A stretch of DNA of 28,135 nt, taken from NCBI GenBank assembly GCA_002479455.1, contig DLNB01000021.1, positions 1-28,135 on the forward strand, given 5' to 3'. The notes under the pieces are model-generated. The model made no database searches. It was not told the DNA's origin and was given only the letters and a program-made list of their open reading frames with translations. Within the stretch, counting starts at the first letter, position 1; each line of letters opens with the position of its first letter. Below are positions 14,265 to 22,555 of the stretch, piece after piece. The stretch is from Acetothermia bacterium UBA7521. Lineage in GTDB: Bacteria > Bipolaricaulota > Bipolaricaulia > Bipolaricaulales > Bipolaricaulaceae. The translations under genes and the position numbers were made by a program.

Positions 14265-16042
14265 CGCGCATCCAGGTTCTGCTCTGCTCGGGAACCGCCT
14301 GCCAATCGTCGGGCAGCGACAAGGTGAAGCGTGCGCTCCTCGAAGCGCTCGGCCTCCACGGTCTCCTCGAGGAAGTGCAGATTATCGAGACAGGCTGCAT
14401 GGGACCGTGCGAGCTCGGGCCGGTCCTCCTTGTGTACCCGGAGGGGACGTTCTACGTGCGGGTACGACCCGAGGACGCGGCTGAGATTGTGGAAGAGCAC
14501 TTCCTCAAGGGGCGCCCGGTCCAGCGGCTGCTGTGGACGGAAGGAGCCCCCCGGCCGCGCGAGATCCCGTTCTTCGCACGCCAAGTCAAGCTCGTCCTCT
14601 CCAACTGCGGGACGATCGACCCGGAGAAGATCGACGAGTACATCGCCGCCCGCGGGTACGAGGCCCTCGGGAAGGCTGCCACGGGGATGACGCCCGGCGA
14701 GGTCGTCGCCGAGGTCAAGCGTTCCGGTCTCCGTGGCCGAGGGGGAGCCGGGTTTCCCACCGGAACGAAGTGGGAACTCGTGCGCGCCGGAGCCGGCGAC
14801 CCCAAGTACGTGATCTGCAACGCTGACGAGGGTGATCCGGGAGCGTTCATGGACCGGGCCATTCTCGAGGGAGATCCTCACTCCATCCTCGAGGGGATGG
14901 CCATCGCCGCCTACGCGGTGGGGGCGAACCACGGCTACGTTTACGTCCGCGCGGAGTACCCCCTCGCCATCCAGCGGCTGCAGACCGCGCTCGCTCAGGC
15001 GCGCAAGCTCGGATTCCTCGGGCCGGGGATCTTCGAGAGCGACTTTTCGTTCGACGTCGAAATCCGCATCGGCGCCGGCGCGTTCGTGTGCGGCGAAGAG
15101 ACCGCGCTCATCTCGTCGATCGAAGGCCGACGGGGCGAGCCCCGACCGCGCCCGCCTTACCCGGCGACAAGCGGGCTGTGGGGCAAACCCACCCTCATCA
15201 ACAACGTCGAGACGTACGCCAACGTGCGCCACATCCTCCTCCACGGGGCAGAGGCGTTTGCCGCCGTCGGCACGGAGAAGAGCAAAGGGACGAAGGTGTT
15301 CGCCCTTGCCGGAAAGGTTCAGAACACCGGCCTCGTCGAGGTTCCGATGGGAATCACCCTCCGTGAGCTCGTGTTCGACATCGGGGGAGGCGTTCCCGCG
15401 GGGAGGGAGTTCAAAGCGGTGCAGATCGGCGGGCCGTCCGGGGGCTGCCTCCCAGCGTCCCTTCTCGACGTCCCGGTCGACTACGACTCCCTGTCCCAAC
15501 ACGGGGCGATCATGGGCTCCGGCGGCGTGATCATCCTCGACGACGCAGCGTGCATGGTGAACATGGCGCGGTTCTTCCTCGAATTCACGGCTGACGAGTC
15601 GTGCGGAAAATGCGTCCCGTGCCGGGTAGGAACGCAGATGATGCTCCGCATCCTCGACCGGATCGTGGCCGGCGACGGGTCCGAGGACGATCTGACGCGC
15701 CTCACCGAGATCGGGGTGATGATGAAAAAGGCATCCCTGTGCGGGCTAGGGCAGACGGCCGCCAACCCGGTGCTGTCCACCCTGCGCTACTTCCCCGAGG
15801 AGTACCGCGCTCACATCCGCGATCACTCCTGCCCAGCCGGCGTGTGTCCGAACCTGGTGCGGTACGAGGTTCTGGCGGAAGCGTGTCGGGGCTGCGATGC
15901 CTGCCGTCGCGCCTGTCCCACCGGAGCGGCCCAGGGGAAGGCGGGCAATCTCCCGTACCGGATCGTCGATGAGCTGTGTATCCGTTGCGGGGCGTGCTTC
16001 GACGCGTGCCCGTTCGACGCGGTAAGGAAGGAACCCCGATGA
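14261..16042 (+). CDS. hydB: NuoF/HydB-type flavoprotein 1, full-length bifurcating-type subunit
   Basis: A 593-residue FMN and NAD(P)-binding subunit. The order is: thioredoxin-like [2Fe-2S] domain (Cys9, Cys14, Cys46, Cys50); NuoF core with GLRGRGGAGFPTGTKW, CNADEGDPGAF and the GAGAFVCGEETAL loop; N3-type [4Fe-4S] motif CGKCVPC with a later Cys in SLCGLG; a CPAGVC site; and two C-terminal [4Fe-4S] motifs (CRGCDACRRACP and CIRCGACFDACP). This architecture is that of HydB in electron-bifurcating hydrogenases, including the [NiFe] HydABCSL type described from Acetomicrobium. Overlaps the protease and second hydC genes by 4 bp each. Confidence 0.94.
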   Translation: MTRIQVLLCSGTACQSSGSDKVKRALLEALGLHGLLEEVQIIETGCMGPCELGPVLLVYPEGTFYVRVRPEDAAEIVEEHFLKGRPVQRLLWTEGAPRPREIPFFARQVKLVLSNCGTIDPEKIDEYIAARGYEALGKAATGMTPGEVVAEVKRSGLRGRGGAGFPTGTKWELVRAGAGDPKYVICNADEGDPGAFMDRAILEGDPHSILEGMAIAAYAVGANHGYVYVRAEYPLAIQRLQTALAQARKLGFLGPGIFESDFSFDVEIRIGAGAFVCGEETALISSIEGRRGEPRPRPPYPATSGLWGKPTLINNVETYANVRHILLHGAEAFAAVGTEKSKGTKVFALAGKVQNTGLVEVPMGITLRELVFDIGGGVPAGREFKAVQIGGPSGGCLPASLLDVPVDYDSLSQHGAIMGSGGVIILDDAACMVNMARFFLEFTADESCGKCVPCRVGTQMMLRILDRIVAGDGSEDDLTRLTEIGVMMKKASLCGLGQTAANPVLSTLRYFPEEYRAHIRDHSCPAGVCPNLVRYEVLAEACRGCDACRRACPTGAAQGKAGNLPYRIVDELCIRCGACFDACPFDAVRKEPR

Positions 16043-16512
16043 AGGGAAAACCGATGACCAAGGATGCAATCGCCGCCCGGCACCCGCGCTCGCCGGAGGC
16101 CCTTCTGTCTCTTCTCCACGACCTCCAGAAGGCAAACCCGGAGAACTTTCTGATGCCGGATGATCTCGCGCTGGCCGCGTCCCACGCCGGCCTCCCCCTG
16201 GCGGCAGTCCGCGATGCGGTAACGTTCTACTCGATGTTCAGCCTCCGTCCCCGCGGGCGGCACATCATCCGGCTGTGCGAATCCCCGAACTGCCACCTCG
16301 CGGGCGCCTGGTCCGCCCTCGATGAGCTACGCGGCTCCCTGGGGGTGGATGTGGGCGAGACCACCTCTGACGGGGCGTTTACCCTCGAGCTGACGAGCTG
16401 CCTCGGTGCGTGCGGGGTAGCGCCGGTGATGATGGTGGATGACGAGATCGTGGGAAACCTCAATCCAGAGCGGGTACGAAACACACTCGCCCGCTACCGG
16501 GAGGGACGATGA
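16039..16512 (+). CDS. NuoE/HydC-type [2Fe-2S] subunit 2
   Basis: A 157-residue second NuoE-like subunit with intact cluster ligands (CESPNC and CLGAC). It is clearly diverged from the copy at 9800-10273, for example in the helical N-terminus (LLSLLHDLQKANPENFLMP) and at ESPN between the first two cysteines. It is immediately followed by and overlaps the second HydB, so the pair probably forms a separate NuoEF-like module. Start ATG 16039 overlaps the HydB stop. A second Met codon at 16051 is possible but less well placed. Confidence 0.92.
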   Translation: MKGKPMTKDAIAARHPRSPEALLSLLHDLQKANPENFLMPDDLALAASHAGLPLAAVRDAVTFYSMFSLRPRGRHIIRLCESPNCHLAGAWSALDELRGSLGVDVGETTSDGAFTLELTSCLGACGVAPVMMVDDEIVGNLNPERVRNTLARYREGR

Positions 16513-18131
16513 ACTTCGCCCGAGCGCACGTTCTCGTCGGGGTAGATGACGAGGCCCGCCTCGCTGGTGTACAGGAAGTCCTGGCTGCATTGCGCGAGGC
16601 GGTCGCTGACTTCAATCTCTCAACCGAAGTTCAGGTGGTGGAAACCGGTTCGTTAGGCGTGTCCGGACACGGTGTGGTGGTGGCGGTTCAGCCGGATGGG
16701 GTGTACTACGCCGGGGTCACCGCACGCGACGCGCGGCCCATCGCCGAAGAGCACCTGCTGAAGGGCCGCCCTGTCCGGCGACTGCTCCTCCCGACCACTG
16801 CTCCCGCAGCTCGACCGGCCGACGTCCTCACCCGCCAGAAGCGTGTCGTTCTCTCCAACTGCGGGGTCATCGACCCGGAGAAGATCGAGGAGTACATCGC
16901 CACAGGCGGGTACGAGGCCCTCGGGAAAGCGGTCACGGAGATGACCCCCGACGCGGTGATCGACGCGGTGAAGCGGTCCGGGCTCCGCGGCCGTGGCGGA
17001 GCCGGGTTTCCCACCGGAATCAAGTGGTCCGCCGTGCGCACGGCGGCCGACCCAGAACGCTACGTGGTCTGCAACGCCGACGAGGGAGAGCCGGGGACGT
17101 TCAAGGACCGTCTCATCCTCGAAGGGGACCCGCACAAGCTCCTCGAGGCGATGGCGATCACCGGGTACGCCGTGGGCGCCCACGTGGGCATCATCTACAT
17201 CCGCGGGGAGTACCAACTCTCCATTGCCCGCACCGAACGGGCGATCCGGGATGCGAAGTCCCTGGGCATCCTCGGAGAACGGGTGTTCGACACCGACTTC
17301 TCGTTCCGCGTCGAGGTCCGCCCCGGAGCTGGGGCCTACGTGTGCGGCGAGGAGACAGCGCTCCTGGAGTCACTCGAAGGGAAACGGGGCTGGCCACGGA
17401 TCAAGCCGCCCTACCCCGTCACGTGTGGATTGTGGGCCAAGCCGACCGTGGTGAACAACGTCGAGACTCTGGCCAACGTCCCGGATATCGTACGCCTGGG
17501 TCCAGCATGGTACCGCACCCTCGGAACTCCTACCTGCCCAGGGACAAAGGTGTACACGATTCTCGGAAACATCCGCTACCCCGGTCTGGTCGAAGTGGAG
17601 ATGGGGACCCCCCTCCGCGTGCTGGTCCACGAGCTGGGCGGGGGCCTCCTCCCCGGCCGGACGCTCAAGGGCATCCTCGTTGGCGGAGCCGCGGGAGCGT
17701 TTCTCGCGCCGACCGAACTCGACGTCCGTCTCGACTTCGACTCGCTCGCCGAGCGGGCCGCAGTGCTGGGCTCCGGCGCCGTCCTCGTTATGGATGAGTC
17801 GGCGTGCATGGTGGATATGCTGTCGAGCGTGTTGCGGTTCTTCCGCCATGAGTCGTGCGGACAGTGCGCTCCCTGTCGGAGCGGAACCGACGTCTTGGTG
17901 CGGCTGATCGCGAACCTGCAGACCGCGACCGCGGATCGCCGAACCCTCGATCAGATGGTCCAGATCGTGGACGCGATGCGGGCCGCCTCTCTGTGCCCAC
18001 TTGGGCAGTCGGTGGCCCTTCCCGTGCGCACCGCCTTCGCGGCGTTCCGAGACGAGTTCACCACGCACCTTGCGGAACACCGATGTCCGCAGTGCCAGAC
18101 GACAGCCCGTGCCCACGGGCTCCTCGCGTGA
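16509..18131 (+). CDS. NuoF/HydB-type flavoprotein 2 with cysteine-free thioredoxin domain
   Basis: A 540-residue paralogue of the gene at 14261-16042. The NuoF core is complete: GLRGRGGAGFPTGIKW, CNADEGEPGTF, the GAGAYVCGEETAL loop and N3 motif CGQCAPC with a later Cys in SLCPLG. FMN, NAD(P) and one [4Fe-4S] cluster should therefore bind. The N-terminal thioredoxin-like domain keeps its shape but has no cysteine in the first 100 residues; the positions of Cys46 and Cys50 in the paralogue are Ser48 and Ser52 here. The C-terminal double ferredoxin domain is absent, leaving only HRCPQC. It probably exchanges electrons between a pyridine nucleotide and HydC2 without direct ferredoxin contact through this subunit. 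Confidence 0.92.
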   Translation: MNFARAHVLVGVDDEARLAGVQEVLAALREAVADFNLSTEVQVVETGSLGVSGHGVVVAVQPDGVYYAGVTARDARPIAEEHLLKGRPVRRLLLPTTAPAARPADVLTRQKRVVLSNCGVIDPEKIEEYIATGGYEALGKAVTEMTPDAVIDAVKRSGLRGRGGAGFPTGIKWSAVRTAADPERYVVCNADEGEPGTFKDRLILEGDPHKLLEAMAITGYAVGAHVGIIYIRGEYQLSIARTERAIRDAKSLGILGERVFDTDFSFRVEVRPGAGAYVCGEETALLESLEGKRGWPRIKPPYPVTCGLWAKPTVVNNVETLANVPDIVRLGPAWYRTLGTPTCPGTKVYTILGNIRYPGLVEVEMGTPLRVLVHELGGGLLPGRTLKGILVGGAAGAFLAPTELDVRLDFDSLAERAAVLGSGAVLVMDESACMVDMLSSVLRFFRHESCGQCAPCRSGTDVLVRLIANLQTATADRRTLDQMVQIVDAMRAASLCPLGQSVALPVRTAFAAFRDEFTTHLAEHRCPQCQTTARAHGLLA

Positions 18132-18138
18132 CCGAGCG

Positions 18139-19467
18139 ATGCGGCTGACCTTCGCTGGGGCAGCGGGCACGGTAACCGGATCGTGCTTCTACATCGAGGC
18201 CGGCGGCCAGCGAATCCTCGTCGACTGCGGGATGTTCCAAGGGTTGCCGGAGATGGAGGCCCGCAACCTCACGCCCTTCCCGTTTGACCCGAAAGAGATG
18301 GACTGGATCCTCTTGACCCACGGCCACCTCGACCACCTGGGCCTGATTCCCCGCCTCGTTCGCGAGGGGTTTCGGGGCCGAGGCGCATGTACGATCCCCA
18401 CCCGCGACATCGCCCACGTGATGCTCATGGACGCCGCCCGGATCCAAGAAGAGGAAGGCGAAGCCGCCCTGTACACCGCGGCCGATGCCGTTGCTGCCTT
18501 GGATCTGTTCCAGGCCCGGCTCAAGTACGGAGAGGAGATCCGCCTCAATGGAGACGTGCGCGTCCGGTTCCACGACGCGGGACACATCCTGGGAGCGGCG
18601 TTCGTGGAGATACAGGCCGAGGGCAAGATGGTCGTGTTCTCGGGCGATCTCGGCAACCGGGGTAAGCCGCTTGTCGAAGATCCCACGTACCCACCGAAGG
18701 CCGATGTCGTGGTCCTGGAATCCACGTACGGCGACCGCGAGCACCCCCCGGTGGAGGAGTCGGTGGCCGAGCTCCGCAACGTGATCGTGGACACCCTCGC
18801 CGAGGGGGGGAATGTGGTCATCCCCTCGTTCGCCCTCGAACGAACGCAGGAAGTGCTGTACCTTCTGTTCCGACTGTGGCGTGAGGAGGAAGTCCCAGCC
18901 TGCCCTATCTACCTCGACTCGCCCCTCGCGACCCAGGCGACGCGAATCTTCGAGCGCCACACAGAGCAGTTCCCGGCCCCGGCCCGAGGCCTATTCCGAA
19001 AGAGGGAGAACCCCTTCGACTTCGAAGTTCTCGAGTACACCCTCACCCGGCAGGCGTCGAAGAAGATCGAGGAGAACTCGGGAGCGATCATTATCGCCGG
19101 ATCCGGGATGTGCACAGGAGGAAGGGTCCTCTACCACCTCCGCAACAACCTCCCCCGACCGGAGTCGGCCCTCGTGTTTGTGGGGTACCAGGCGGTGGGA
19201 ACCCTGGGACGGGAAATCGAGGACGGGGCATCGCGGGTCGAGGTGCTAGGTTCGATCGTCCCTGTGCGGGCTTCTGTTCACAAGATCGAGGGTCTCTCCG
19301 CCCACGCCGACCTCCCGATCCTCGTGGACTGGGCGCTCCACGCCGATCCTGACCAGGTGTATCTCGCCCACGGGGAGGCCCCTGCGTTGGGAGCCCTGGC
19401 TGCCCAGCTCTCGACGCACGGATGTCGAGCCCATATCGCGGAGTGGCACGAGACGGTCACGCTGTGA
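18139..19467 (+). CDS. Beta-CASP metallo-beta-lactamase RNase
   Basis: A 442-residue protein of the RNA-processing MBL/beta-CASP family (YSH1/CPSF73-like group). The zinc motif HGHLDHLG begins at residue 61. Further ligands lie in DAGHILGAA and SGDLGNRG. The beta-CASP part has SFALERTQEVLYLL, YLDSPLA, AGSGMCTGGR and the terminal LSAHAD with a late His. Such proteins cut or trim RNA. ATG 18139 starts 7 bp after the second HydB stop, continuing the transcript. A link to hydrogenase function is not obvious, and it may simply share the operon. Confidence 0.92.
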   Translation: MRLTFAGAAGTVTGSCFYIEAGGQRILVDCGMFQGLPEMEARNLTPFPFDPKEMDWILLTHGHLDHLGLIPRLVREGFRGRGACTIPTRDIAHVMLMDAARIQEEEGEAALYTAADAVAALDLFQARLKYGEEIRLNGDVRVRFHDAGHILGAAFVEIQAEGKMVVFSGDLGNRGKPLVEDPTYPPKADVVVLESTYGDREHPPVEESVAELRNVIVDTLAEGGNVVIPSFALERTQEVLYLLFRLWREEEVPACPIYLDSPLATQATRIFERHTEQFPAPARGLFRKRENPFDFEVLEYTLTRQASKKIEENSGAIIIAGSGMCTGGRVLYHLRNNLPRPESALVFVGYQAVGTLGREIEDGASRVEVLGSIVPVRASVHKIEGLSAHADLPILVDWALHADPDQVYLAHGEAPALGALAAQLSTHGCRAHIAEWHETVTL

Positions 19468-20399
19468 AGATCGCGGTGGTGGGAAGGCTCGGCATCGACC
19501 TCGTGGCTGCGGTAGATCGCCTGCCCCGCCCCGGGGAGACCGTTCCAAGTCGCGGCTTCGCACGTGAGCCCGGAGGAACGGGGACGCTGCAGGCGATCGC
19601 CGCGGCCCGGCTGGAAGGCGACGTCGCTGTGTACGGATGCGTGGGACTCGATCCGTTCGGCAGCGAGATCCTCGCTCGGTTGACCGAGGAACGGATTCAC
19701 ACAGAAGGTGTCGCGAAGGCGCAGGATGCGCCCACCGGCGCGTCGCTCGTGCTCGTCGGACCCAACCGAAACTACCTTGCTGCCCACGCTTCAGGGGCGA
19801 ATGAGAAGCTGGACGAGGCGTACGTCGAACGCCACCTCCCCCGGATTCGGGAAGCGGATGCGGTGCTCCTCGATCTCGCCCTCCCGGTTCTCGCCCTGCG
19901 GGCTCTGCTCGGCGGCCTGTCCTCTTCCTGTTCCGTTGTCGCCAGCCATCCGCTGCTCCGCGACTCCGCGTTTCCCTGGGAGGGCGTGGATTACCTTGTC
20001 GGGACCCGAGATGAGTTCCTCCAAGCCGGGCCGTCGAGCGGTGGGCTCGACGACGCTACCCGGGCGAGTCAGGTGTTCCTCGATCGCGGAGCGCGGAACG
20101 CCGTAGTCGTCGCCGGGGCGGACGGAACATACCTCGTCGAGAAGGGTGGAGTCACCCGGTTCCCCGGCCACGGCCAGCCTGCGGCCGACCCAAGCTCAAC
20201 CGTGGACGGGTTCAGCGCGGCTTTGGCCGCGCGGCTCGCCGCCGGACGGGGGCCGTACGAAGCAGTCGGGTTTGCGACAGCAGCAATCGCTCTTTCCGCC
20301 ACCCGTAGCAGCAGTGGACCCGCTTCGCTCCCCACCTCCGCCGAAGTCGTGGGCTTTCTCGCCCGTCTCTCTCCCCATCCTGGTCGCTCCACAGAATGA
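19464..20399 (+). CDS. PfkB/ribokinase-family protein with altered anion-hole motif
   Basis: A 311-residue protein with the PfkB sugar/nucleoside kinase fold: N-terminal VVGRLGIDLVAAVDRLPRPG, then REPGGTGTLQAIAAARLEGD where family members usually have GGKGANxA, and YGCVGLDPFGSEIL. Near the C-terminus the usual DTTGAGD is DPSSTVDGFSAAL: the catalytic Asp is kept but the Gly-Ala-Gly anion hole is changed. Activity may be reduced, shifted or lost. The start is GTG 19464, overlapping the RNase stop. It ends 4 bp from the convergent ureohydrolase gene with no terminator between. Confidence 0.82.
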   Translation: MKIAVVGRLGIDLVAAVDRLPRPGETVPSRGFAREPGGTGTLQAIAAARLEGDVAVYGCVGLDPFGSEILARLTEERIHTEGVAKAQDAPTGASLVLVGPNRNYLAAHASGANEKLDEAYVERHLPRIREADAVLLDLALPVLALRALLGGLSSSCSVVASHPLLRDSAFPWEGVDYLVGTRDEFLQAGPSSGGLDDATRASQVFLDRGARNAVVVAGADGTYLVEKGGVTRFPGHGQPAADPSSTVDGFSAALAARLAAGRGPYEAVGFATAAIALSATRSSSGPASLPTSAEVVGFLARLSPHPGRSTE

Positions 20400-20403
20400 G
20401 CGC

Positions 20404-21216
20404 CTACCTGCCCCAGAACGCAGCAACTGCCTCCAAGACGAGCTTGGCCGCGGTGATCGCGGACACGCCCGATGGGTCAAACGGCGGAGCAAGCTCGACG
20501 AGGTCCATCCCCACCACCGGGAATCGCATCAAGGATCGGAAGATCTCGATCGTCGCCCCGTAGCTGAGCCCCCCGGGCTCGGGGTTGGTTACTCCAGGGC
20601 ACACCGACGGGTCGAGGGCGTCAAGATCGAGGGTCAGCCAGACCGGAATCTCCGGGTCCAGCCTCGTCACGAGTTCCGCCGGCTCGGCGAACACCGGTTC
20701 ACCGGCCTCGGCCCCGAAAAACGACCGCGCTCCCACGATCACGAGTCGCTGGGCAACCTCGGACGCCCGGCGCAGGACCGTGGCGTGAGCAATCCTCTCT
20801 CCGCCGTACTCCTCCCGGAGATCCGTGTGGGCATCGAGGGCCACCACCTGGATCGCTCCGATGCCGGCCGCAGCACGGATCGCGGGCAGGGCAACGGTAT
20901 GCTCGCCCCCGAGGACGACGATTCCCTTCCCCTCGCGAAGGACCCGTCCCACCTCCCGCTCTTCCAGACGGAGCATTTCCTCCATCGGGAGGTGGGAATC
21001 CACGTCGCCCAGGTCGCACACCCCGATCTGGGCAAGGTCCCTCTCGAAAATCCGGGAATAGAGCTCGATCGAATCCGATGCGGATCGAATCGCGGTGGGG
21101 GCCTGGGCGGGTCCGCCGCGGTACGACACAGTGCGCTCGAGTGGCACCCCCAACAACGCCACCCGTGCCTCCTCGAACGGAGTGTTCAGCCCAAGGAACC
21201 TCAACGGTCCGATCAT
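20404..21216 (-). CDS. speB: Agmatinase-family ureohydrolase (agmatine or aminopropylagmatine)
   Basis: A 270-residue binuclear Mn enzyme of the arginase/agmatinase family. Metal ligands are seen in GGEHTVALP, ALDAHTDLR and LDLDALDPS, and a downstream Glu is in MDLVELAPPFD. It releases urea from a guanidino-amine. Because no ornithine decarboxylase is present while AdoMet decarboxylase and an aminopropyltransferase overlap it in the operon, the substrate may be N1-aminopropylagmatine, as in Thermus and Thermococcus, giving spermidine directly. Plain agmatine to putrescine is the alternative. ATG 21216 overlaps the speE stop. Confidence 0.88.
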   Translation of the reverse strand: MIGPLRFLGLNTPFEEARVALLGVPLERTVSYRGGPAQAPTAIRSASDSIELYSRIFERDLAQIGVCDLGDVDSHLPMEEMLRLEEREVGRVLREGKGIVVLGGEHTVALPAIRAAAGIGAIQVVALDAHTDLREEYGGERIAHATVLRRASEVAQRLVIVGARSFFGAEAGEPVFAEPAELVTRLDPEIPVWLTLDLDALDPSVCPGVTNPEPGGLSYGATIEIFRSLMRFPVVGMDLVELAPPFDPSGVSAITAAKLVLEAVAAFWGR

Positions 21217-22070
21217 CGCTCCTCCTTTTCCAACAGCTCTTCCACAAACCGGGGGAGAGCAAACGCTGCGCCACCGAGCTGCGGAGTGTAGTACCGCGCA
21301 GTCAGCCCACGGGACGTAAACCGCTCCCAGAGGGTTTCTTTATCCAGCACGAGATCTTCGTCGCCCGCGAGAACGTACGCCCACAGGCCCGACGGATAGC
21401 TGGGAACGAACCCCAAGTACGGGTGGACGCAGGTGAATGTCCGCTGCAGAGCGGCGACGAGGCCTCTCAAGACGCGAGGGTGGTAGAACGGAGAGCCGGC
21501 CTGGAGCGCGATCGCCCCTCCCGGACGCAGCGCCCTCCGGCACGAGACCAGGAACGCATGCTCGAAGAGAGGCTGGCCAGGACCCACCGGGTCGGTGGAA
21601 TCCACCACGATCGCATCGAACGCCTCGCGGCACAGGGGGAGGAACGCCTCAGCAGGAACGATCTCAACCCGCACGCGGGGATCATCGAGTGCCCCGCGGT
21701 GGACCGATGCAAGGTGCGTGCGCGCTGCCGCGATCACCTCGCGGTCGATCTCGGCAAGCGTTACCTCTCGGACCGAGGGGTGGTCAAGCGCGGTGCGCGC
21801 CGCGCCCCCGTCTCCGCCGCCCACGATGAGCACCCGCTGCGGACACGCATGAGCCAGCAGCGCGGGGTGAACGAGCATCTCGTGGTAGAACGCCTCATCC
21901 CGTTCCGTGAGCATGATCCGGCCGTCGAGGGCGAGGGCTCGACCCAGCGCCCGCGTCCGGACGAGCTCGATCTCCTGGTACGCGGTACGGTTCCGAAGGA
22001 GGTGCTCTTCAATCGCGAGCGAAAACCGGACTCCCGGTGCTTGCTCCTCCGAAAGCCACTCCGCCCTCAC
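21213..22070 (-). CDS. speE: Aminopropyltransferase (spermidine or aminopropylagmatine synthase)
   Basis: A 285-residue enzyme that transfers the aminopropyl group of decarboxylated AdoMet to an amine. Motifs include LDGRIMLTERDEAFYHEML, the GGGDGGAART nucleotide loop, AEIDREVI, VDSTDPVGP and YPSGLWAYVLA, all typical of SpeE. Acceptor could be putrescine or agmatine; neighbours favour agmatine but the sequence alone does not decide. The start chosen is GTG 22070, which overlaps the AdoMet decarboxylase stop (GTGA). The longer upstream reading is low-complexity Arg/Gly/Pro and is the shadow of speH. Confidence 0.93.
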   Translation of the reverse strand: MRAEWLSEEQAPGVRFSLAIEEHLLRNRTAYQEIELVRTRALGRALALDGRIMLTERDEAFYHEMLVHPALLAHACPQRVLIVGGGDGGAARTALDHPSVREVTLAEIDREVIAAARTHLASVHRGALDDPRVRVEIVPAEAFLPLCREAFDAIVVDSTDPVGPGQPLFEHAFLVSCRRALRPGGAIALQAGSPFYHPRVLRGLVAALQRTFTCVHPYLGFVPSYPSGLWAYVLAGDEDLVLDKETLWERFTSRGLTARYYTPQLGGAAFALPRFVEELLEKEER

Positions 22071-22414
22071 CGTTGGAGCCCCCGCGTGATCTCGACCACG
22101 CTCGTGTGCTGAGGGCGGAACAGGTCGCACAGCTCTTCCACCGCTCCTTCCGGGACCACGGCCTCTCCGCACGTGAACACGTCCAACGCGACGTACCCCG
22201 TCTCAGGCCAGGTGTGCACCGAGATGTGGGATTCGGCAAGCATCGCCATCCCCGATACCCCGTGGGGATTGAACGGGTGGACGTAGACCTCGATCACCGT
22301 GGCCCCCGCCCGCTCCACCGCCCGAAGGAGAGCCCGGCGGATCTCCTCCGCATCGTTCGTGGCCCCGCTGCAACCCCACAGTTCGACCACGAGTTGCCTT
22401 CCCAGTCCACGCAT
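22067..22414 (-). CDS. speH: S-adenosylmethionine decarboxylase proenzyme, bacterial small type
   Basis: A 115-residue pyruvoyl enzyme that supplies decarboxylated AdoMet to the aminopropyltransferases here (SpeE and BpsA). Self-cleavage is expected between Glu61 and Ser62 (LAESHISVHTWPE), making the pyruvoyl group at Ser62. His67 and Cys82 (FTCG) are the conserved processing and catalytic residues. ATG 22414 is preceded by GGGGGGTGA. It is the first gene of speH-speE-speB and has its own promoter about 100 bp upstream. Confidence 0.96.
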   Translation of the reverse strand: MRGLGRQLVVELWGCSGATNDAEEIRRALLRAVERAGATVIEVYVHPFNPHGVSGMAMLAESHISVHTWPETGYVALDVFTCGEAVVPEGAVEELCDLFRPQHTSVVEITRGLQR

Positions 22415-22515
22415 CGTTCACCCCCCTGCGACGTTGGCCGAGATGAAGACAATCGCCCGCACACCTGCTGGCGGACACAGCCCGTCCCGAGACAGAGGTC
22501 CGAGCCACGCGGCGG

Positions 22516-22543
22516 ATTGTAGTGGAGGGAGCGGCGCCCTCAA
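22516..22543 (-). promoter_or_regulatory. Promoter for speH-speE-speB
   Basis: On the minus strand TTGAGG (22543-22538), a 16-bp spacer and TACAAT (22521-22516). Predicted start near 22509 leaves a leader of about 95 nt before the speH ATG, longer than other leaders here. I see only short possible stems in it and no known riboswitch. Confidence 0.6.
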
Positions 22544-22555
22544 CGGGTGACGACC

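Noticed and set aside
9800..18131. Respiratory complex I fragment.
   Set aside because: NuoE-, NuoF- and short NuoG-like subunits are present, but no membrane or quinone-module subunits. HoxY and HoxH with intact Ni-Fe cysteine pairs and a maturation protease identify a hydrogenase.
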